Made by a program: the position numbers and the translations under genes. 64,000 nucleotides of DNA from Sphingomonas sp. JC676 (GTDB lineage: Bacteria; Pseudomonadota; Alphaproteobacteria; Sphingomonadales; Sphingomonadaceae), in contig NZ_JACTGR010000004.1 in the NCBI RefSeq assembly GCF_014489075.1, positions 434,001 to 498,000 on the forward strand. Direction: 5' to 3'. This document shows positions 59,938 through 64,000 of this stretch, in pieces (within the stretch, counting starts at the first letter, position 1; the number at the start of each line of letters is the position of its first letter). The notes beneath the pieces were generated by a model. The model was given only the letters and a program-made list of their open reading frames with translations. It made no database searches and had not been told where the DNA came from.

Positions 59938-61076
59938 GCGGCTTTCCCGTCGATCGCTTGATCCTCGGTCCGGACGATATCGACCTGTCCCGCTCCCCGC
60001 TGGCGGGACACTTCGATGCCGAGACCTATGTTCTCGGCGCGTTCAATCCCGCGCTGACGCGCCTTCCCAATGGCAATCTCGCCATCTTCGTTCGCGTGGC
60101 GGAAGCGCTGCGGCGGCCGATCTATGACGGATATATTCATGCGATCCGCTGGGAAGACGGCAGGTTTGTTCTCGACGCTTGGTCCCTCGAGCTCGTCGAC
60201 ACCGCGGATCCTCGCAAATTCCTACTTCGCGGTGGACGCTGGAAAGTCATGGCGCTGACATCGCTATCCTGGATCCTGCCGGTCGAGCTCAGCCCCGATG
60301 GGTTGGAGATCGTCGAGATTCACTATGACAAGGCAATCGCGCCAGAGGGCAGTTTCCAATGCTATGGCATCGAGGACGCTCGTGTCTCCAAGGTCGGGGA
60401 TCGCTGGCTGATGACGACCTGCTCGGTAAGCCCGGAGCGTCATTCGACCACCCTTTACAGTTCTGACAACGGTCTCGACTTCCGCTTCGAGGACATCGTC
60501 CTCGACCACCAGAACAAGGACATGCTGATCTTCGAGGGGCTGATCGACGGCAAATATTGGGCGCAGACGCGCCCGCTCGGCGACCTCTATTTCACCTATC
60601 CGCCAGGTAGCGAATGGCGCGGCGGGCCCTCGATCAATCTGGCTACCTCGCCCGACGCGCTGCACTGGAAGCCGCACCGCGAGCCAGGAATCCGTCCGCA
60701 CGCCGCGACGATCGCCACCGCGCGCATGGGCGGCGGTACGCCGCCTATCCTAACGGACGACGGATGGCTGACATTGTGGCACGGTGTCGAGCCCAAGGAG
60801 ATTGTCGGCATCTACCGTACCTATTGGTCTATCCTTGACCGGGACGATCCGGCCAAGGTTGTTCGGACCGAGCATAGCCCGCTCCTCGAGCCCGCGCCCG
60901 ATCTCACCAAGCCGCTGGAGGACAAGATGTACGTCCGGGACGTGGTTTTCACCACCGGGATTGCCGACGGGGGTGACCATTACATCGTGGCGTCGGGCGA
61001 GGCGGACCTGGCTTGCCGCATCACGCATATCCCGAAGTCGGTGTTTCAGACGGCGAGGATAGAGGAAGCGGCCTAG
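59934..61076 (+). CDS. GH130-like glycoside phosphorylase/hydrolase (locus B copy)
   Basis: The 380-residue paralogue of 43971-45113 has nearly every motif preserved: GAFNPALTRLPNGNLAIFVR, CYGIEDARVSKVGDRWLMTT, HQNKDMLIFEGLIDGKYWA and WHGVEPKEIVGIYRTYWSIL. The same length and same neighbour type (SDR) point to one shared reaction in both loci. Translation is coupled to the SDR (ATGA). The stop TAG is shared with the stop of the convergent dehydratase gene (CTAG). Substrate unknown. Confidence 0.86.
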   Translation: MSGFPVDRLILGPDDIDLSRSPLAGHFDAETYVLGAFNPALTRLPNGNLAIFVRVAEALRRPIYDGYIHAIRWEDGRFVLDAWSLELVDTADPRKFLLRGGRWKVMALTSLSWILPVELSPDGLEIVEIHYDKAIAPEGSFQCYGIEDARVSKVGDRWLMTTCSVSPERHSTTLYSSDNGLDFRFEDIVLDHQNKDMLIFEGLIDGKYWAQTRPLGDLYFTYPPGSEWRGGPSINLATSPDALHWKPHREPGIRPHAATIATARMGGGTPPILTDDGWLTLWHGVEPKEIVGIYRTYWSILDRDDPAKVVRTEHSPLLEPAPDLTKPLEDKMYVRDVVFTTGIADGGDHYIVASGEADLACRITHIPKSVFQTARIEEAA

Positions 61077-61948
61077 TCCGCCGTAAATAGCCGCGGGATT
61101 TCGCCAAGCAGCTCTCGGGCGAGGAAGCCGATCTTTCCGGATGCCGCAGCGCGGCGGCGTCCGGACTCGCCGTGGAGCCATACGGCCCAGGCGGCAGCGA
61201 CTCGAGGCTCAGCGCCGCGCGAAAGCAGCCCTCCCAAAATGCCGGCCAGAACGTCTCCCGATCCTGCCGTGGCGAGGCCCGGCCCACCACCTTCGTAACG
61301 AAGCACTTGCTCGCCCGGCGCAGCGATCCAGGTCTCCGCGCGCTTGAGTAGGACAATCGTGCCGAACCGCTCCGCCGCCGACCGCGCGAGCGCCTCGGGC
61401 CCGTCGCGCACCTCGGCCTCGTCGCAACCCATCAACTGCACCATCTCCCCGGGATGCGGCGTCAGCACGATGCGACCGGCATGGGTGCGGACGGCAGCGG
61501 CGCAGTCACGAGCGCCACCGATCGCCGCCGCGTCGAGAAGAATGGTGCGCCTCCTCTCGTTCTCGTCGAGCAACCGTTGGACGATGGGTGTGGCGGCCGA
61601 CTGTGGGCCCATGCCCGGGCCGAGCACCAGGGTATCGCAGGCTTGCAGAAGTTCGAGCAGCTTGGACGCGGCCTCCGCGGCGATCTCGCCATCTTCGTTC
61701 GCCGGCAGGCCGAACACCGCCGCTTCCGGCATGGCGATGCCCAGGGGAAGGGCAGCTGGATCGACGGTCGCGAGCTGGACTTTTCCCGCGCCGGCGCGGA
61801 ATGCCGCCTCGCCGGTCAATGCCAGCGCACCGGGGACCGTGCGCGATCCGCCCGCGATTAGAACCCGTCCGCGCGCATTCTTGTCGGTCTCCGCTTCGAT
61901 CTCGGGAAGCGGATGTTCGGCGAGCCAATCTGCGTCGAGCGTGATCAT
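61073..61948 (-). CDS. nnrD: ADP-dependent NAD(P)H-hydrate dehydratase, single-domain
   Basis: The 291-residue protein is the dehydratase half of the NAD(P)HX repair system, without an epimerase domain: GRVLIAGGSRTVPGALALTG, DTLVLGPGMGPQS, VLTPHPGEMVQLMG and TAGSGDVLAGILGGLLSRG, the last holding the catalytic Asp. It repairs hydrated NADH/NADPH in the cytoplasm. Its ATG overlaps the stop of the phosphatase gene upstream (ATGA); part of a three-gene minus-strand operon. Confidence 0.93.
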   Translation of the reverse strand: MITLDADWLAEHPLPEIEAETDKNARGRVLIAGGSRTVPGALALTGEAAFRAGAGKVQLATVDPAALPLGIAMPEAAVFGLPANEDGEIAAEAASKLLELLQACDTLVLGPGMGPQSAATPIVQRLLDENERRRTILLDAAAIGGARDCAAAVRTHAGRIVLTPHPGEMVQLMGCDEAEVRDGPEALARSAAERFGTIVLLKRAETWIAAPGEQVLRYEGGGPGLATAGSGDVLAGILGGLLSRGAEPRVAAAWAVWLHGESGRRRAAASGKIGFLARELLGEIPRLFTAD

Positions 61949-62724
61949 CCGCGCGCCGCCACCAGCGTGTCGGGCGCGCTGGTGACCTCGGCCACCGCAT
62001 CCTCCTCGATTGGGGCGACCTCGTTGTAACGGAGCAGGTCGAGCCCGCCGTCCTTACCTTTCGATGCGTCGAAACGGTACTCGGTCACCGAGCAATTCGC
62101 GACGTCACCTTGCTCATCGATCGCGAGTATCTCCTCCTCGCTCAGATTCTCTATGATGGTGCGCATGCACAGGACGACGACCTGGTGGCCGACGATCATT
62201 ACGCGCCGCCCGCCATAGTGAAGCGAGACTGTGTCGAGGAGGCTGCGCAACCGCAGGATCACGTCGCACCAGCTCTCGCCGCCCGGCGGACGATGGTAGA
62301 ACTTGCCCAGCAGCCTGCGGAATTCCGCCTGTTGCGGTAGCTGGGCCGCGACGCCGGCGGTGGTCAGCCCGTCGAGGATGCCGAACTCCTTCTCGCGCAG
62401 CCGCTCGTCTATGCAGACCGGTTCGTCGGGCTCGGCGCCCCCGGCGTCCCGAAAACGCCGCGCCGTCTCGCGCGAGCGGGCATACGGGCTGGAGAGGATG
62501 ACGTCTGGTCGGCCGTTTCCGCGCCCTTCGGCGAACCAGCGCCCTAGTGCATCGGCCTGCCGCTCGCCGAGCACCGATAGCGGCACATCGACGTCGCGGG
62601 TGTCCAATGGGATCCGCTCCAGGCCGGCGGCGTGGGCCGCGTCGCGCGCGACATTGCCAGCGCTCTGGCCATGGCGGACCAACCAGAGCCGTTCCGGCCA
62701 GCGGGCCGCTTCCGAGCCGCTCAC
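61945..62724 (-). CDS. Histidine phosphatase family protein
   Basis: The 259-residue protein has LWLVRHGQSAGNVARDAAHA with the phospho-acceptor R-H-G, LSSPYARSRETARRFRDAGG, LREKEFGILDGLT and VMIVGHQVVVLCM with the second catalytic His. It resembles phosphoglycerate-mutase-like phosphatases. I use a GTG that overlaps the upstream stop (GTGA); the longer frame to 62754 would run into that gene. Substrate unknown. Confidence 0.9.
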   Translation of the reverse strand: MSGSEAARWPERLWLVRHGQSAGNVARDAAHAAGLERIPLDTRDVDVPLSVLGERQADALGRWFAEGRGNGRPDVILSSPYARSRETARRFRDAGGAEPDEPVCIDERLREKEFGILDGLTTAGVAAQLPQQAEFRRLLGKFYHRPPGGESWCDVILRLRSLLDTVSLHYGGRRVMIVGHQVVVLCMRTIIENLSEEEILAIDEQGDVANCSVTEYRFDASKGKDGGLDLLRYNEVAPIEEDAVAEVTSAPDTLVAARG

Positions 62725-63017
62725 GCAGTGTCGCGCCGGCGACGGGTTTCCCAACCTTTCTTGGCGGCGGCGGAGCGCGTTTCGGCGCTCTGGCTCGACC
62801 CGCTTTTGCGGCCGCCCTTGCGGGCACTCTCGTGGTGTTCCTTTTTCCCGCGTCCCGAGCCGGACTTCTTGCCGCCCCCGGATTCCTTGTTCACGGTCGC
62901 CCAGGCGCGGCGCTCGGCTTCCTTCTTGGACGTACCGCGATTCTCATAGCCTTCCTCGATATGCTCCGCCTTGCGCTTTTGCTTGTCGGTATATGCGCTC
63001 TTGTCGCCCTGCGGCAT
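62721..63017 (-). CDS. Small Lys/Gly/Ser-rich basic protein (KGG-like)
   Basis: The 98-residue protein begins MPQGDKSAYTDKQKRKAEHI, has NRGTSKKEAERRAWATVNKE, then a low-complexity K/G/S/R tail with ARKGGRKSG and AAAKKGWETRR. It resembles small basic proteins often annotated as plasmid stabilisation or stress (KGG) proteins. GGAG lies six bases before the ATG. First gene of the minus-strand operon with the phosphatase and dehydratase. Confidence 0.8.
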   Translation of the reverse strand: MPQGDKSAYTDKQKRKAEHIEEGYENRGTSKKEAERRAWATVNKESGGGKKSGSGRGKKEHHESARKGGRKSGSSQSAETRSAAAKKGWETRRRRDTA

Positions 63018-63219
63018 GGTCCACTCCATCGACGCCCGGATAGGCAGTCCAACGACGCTGGCGGTCGAACGATCCGCGGCGCTGCCGCGCACGGCAGCGG
63101 TCAGAGGGGCGCATTGGTGTCGGAGCCGGCAGACGGACCTGAGCTGCCGGTCGCCCATCTTCGCCAGCGACTGGTTCATTCGCGTCGAACCCAAAAGGTA
63201 CGGCTCGCGAAACGTTCGC

Positions 63220-64000
63220 CTAAAGCATCTCGAGCGGGCGCGGCGCGCGGGGCGGCGGGAACGCCACGTCCAGCTTCGCCAACGTCGCGTCGTCCAGTGT
63301 GATGTCGACCGCCGCCCGGTTTTCCCGGACATGGGAGACGCTGCTCGCCTTCGGAATTGCGATCAAGCCGGAACGGCGCAATACCCAGGCAAGGGCGAGT
63401 TCGGACGGTGTTACTCCGATCTCCGCCGCGATGGCGGCGAGCTTCGGATTTGCCGGCAGTCGGCCCTGCTCGACCGGACTGTACGCCATGGCCGGGATGC
63501 CGCGCTTGGAAAGCCAGGGCAGGAGGCCATGCTCGGGACCGCGACGGGTCAGATTGTAGAGGATCTGGTCGGTTGCGCAGGCAGCACCGCCCGCGGCGAT
63601 TAGCTCTGCCATGTCGTCGGCATCCAAATTGCTGACGCCCCAATGCCGGATTTTGCCCTGGGTCCTGAGGGTTTCCATTGCTTCGGCCGTCTCGGCCAAC
63701 GGGACATTGCCGCGCCAGTGCAGGAGATAGAGATCGAGGCGATCGGTGCCAAGCCGCTTCAGGCTCGCCTCGCACGAGCGCGCCAGACGATCGCGTGATG
63801 CGTTCTGCGGGTAAGCCTTGCTGACTAGGAAGAGTTCGTCGCGCATGCCGGCGATAGCCTCGCCGATCAGCATCTCGCTTGCGCCCTCGCCGTACATTTC
63901 AGCCGTGTCGATCAACGTCATGCCCAGATCGATGCCAGCACGCAGCGCCGCGATCTCCTCGCCGCGGCGTTCCCGCCGGTCCCCCATCTTCCAGGTTCCC
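63220..64000 (-). CDS. Aldo/keto reductase (5' end outside window)
   Basis: The frame runs to the window edge; about 260 residues are visible. DLGMTLIDTAEMYGEGASEM holds the catalytic Asp and Tyr, LFLVSKAYPQNASRD the Lys, DLYLLHWRGNVPL the His, and IAIPKASSVSHVRENRAA the NADPH site. It is a cytosolic NADPH-dependent carbonyl reductase of the common AKR type. The residues before the visible Met (GTWKM) fit the usual N-terminal G-T-W start of the family. Substrate not predictable. Confidence 0.92.
   Translation of the reverse strand, partial: GTWKMGDRRERRGEEIAALRAGIDLGMTLIDTAEMYGEGASEMLIGEAIAGMRDELFLVSKAYPQNASRDRLARSCEASLKRLGTDRLDLYLLHWRGNVPLAETAEAMETLRTQGKIRHWGVSNLDADDMAELIAAGGAACATDQILYNLTRRGPEHGLLPWLSKRGIPAMAYSPVEQGRLPANPKLAAIAAEIGVTPSELALAWVLRRSGLIAIPKASSVSHVRENRAAVDITLDDATLAKLDVAFPPPRAPRPLEML

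Noticed and set aside
1-64000. tRNA, rRNA, riboswitch and CRISPR signals
   Set aside because: None was recognised on either strand by eye; a covariance-model scan would be needed to exclude small RNAs.

Overview
The window looks like the chromosome of a high-GC alphaproteobacterium, most probably Sphingomonas or a close relative. The grounds are the uniformly high GC, the gene families (HWE-type histidine kinases, DUF6894-like proteins, BLUF, PRC-barrel and hemerythrin stress proteins, FdhF/YdeP oxidoreductase) and repeated GGAAC-N16-NGTT elements resembling the EcfG general-stress promoters of that group. This is inference from gene content; no rRNA, tRNA or CRISPR array was seen. One truncated tyrosine recombinase is the only mobile-element trace.

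Layout. 1-2.9 kb: end of a cytochrome c oxidase cluster (subunit I, subunit III, small membrane protein, CtaG-type assembly factor, cytochrome c). 3-8.4 kb: a broken small gene, then a minus-strand signalling block (CheB-like methylesterase, receiver protein, large CheB-CheR-PAS-HWE kinase). 8.4-13.7 kb: small genes and relics (LOV remnant, degenerate cytochrome c copy), hemerythrin, three members of a small helical protein family, two Crp/Fnr regulators. 13.9-18.7 kb: a tightly overlapping formate-dehydrogenase-like operon with fdhD, mobA and moeA. 18.9-25.5 kb: UvrB/UvrC-motif protein, iron-permease-like protein, a four-gene SRPBCC/Zn-alcohol dehydrogenase/SDR/SDR operon, a frameshifted amidinotransferase-fold gene. 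25.7-34.4 kb: MscS channel, BLUF photoreceptor, frameshifted NRAMP transporter, more small family members, CinA-like amidohydrolase, a third Crp/Fnr protein, several decayed genes. 34.7-37.9 kb: KaiC-like double ATPase coupled to a hybrid kinase.

37.9-48.1 kb holds an eight-gene carbohydrate locus: a ~740-residue helical protein of unknown function, two SDRs, Zn-dehydrogenase, beta-propeller lactonase, GH130-like protein, FGGY sugar kinase and, convergent, a mannitol-dehydrogenase-family protein. 56.4-61.1 kb holds a compact second copy of its core (the same unknown protein, an SDR, the GH130-like protein). Between them lie a PRC-barrel protein, a GGDEF/EAL protein, a second hybrid kinase, a PAS protein, two small CxxC...CxxC proteins and the integrase fragment. 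The window ends with an NnrD-like dehydratase, histidine phosphatase, Lys/Gly-rich small protein and a cut-off aldo/keto reductase.

How it works together. Eight copies of GGAAC-N16-NGTT (seven with GGTT) lie on the correct strand, mostly 20-40 nt upstream of a start codon (one about 137 nt). They precede hemerythrin, the UvrB/UvrC-motif protein, the SRPBCC/dehydrogenase operon, the PAS protein, and both copies of the unknown carbohydrate module together with the small hydrophilic protein beside the second copy. I read this as a general-stress regulon in which the duplicated unknown/SDR/GH130-like module is a stress-induced carbohydrate system that I do not recognise as described. A second recurring theme is a family of at least eight 55-95 residue proteins with the pattern Y-[YF]-x-x-R-A...H-x-x-L-A-x-x-Y-x-x-R-A, scattered over the first half of the window.
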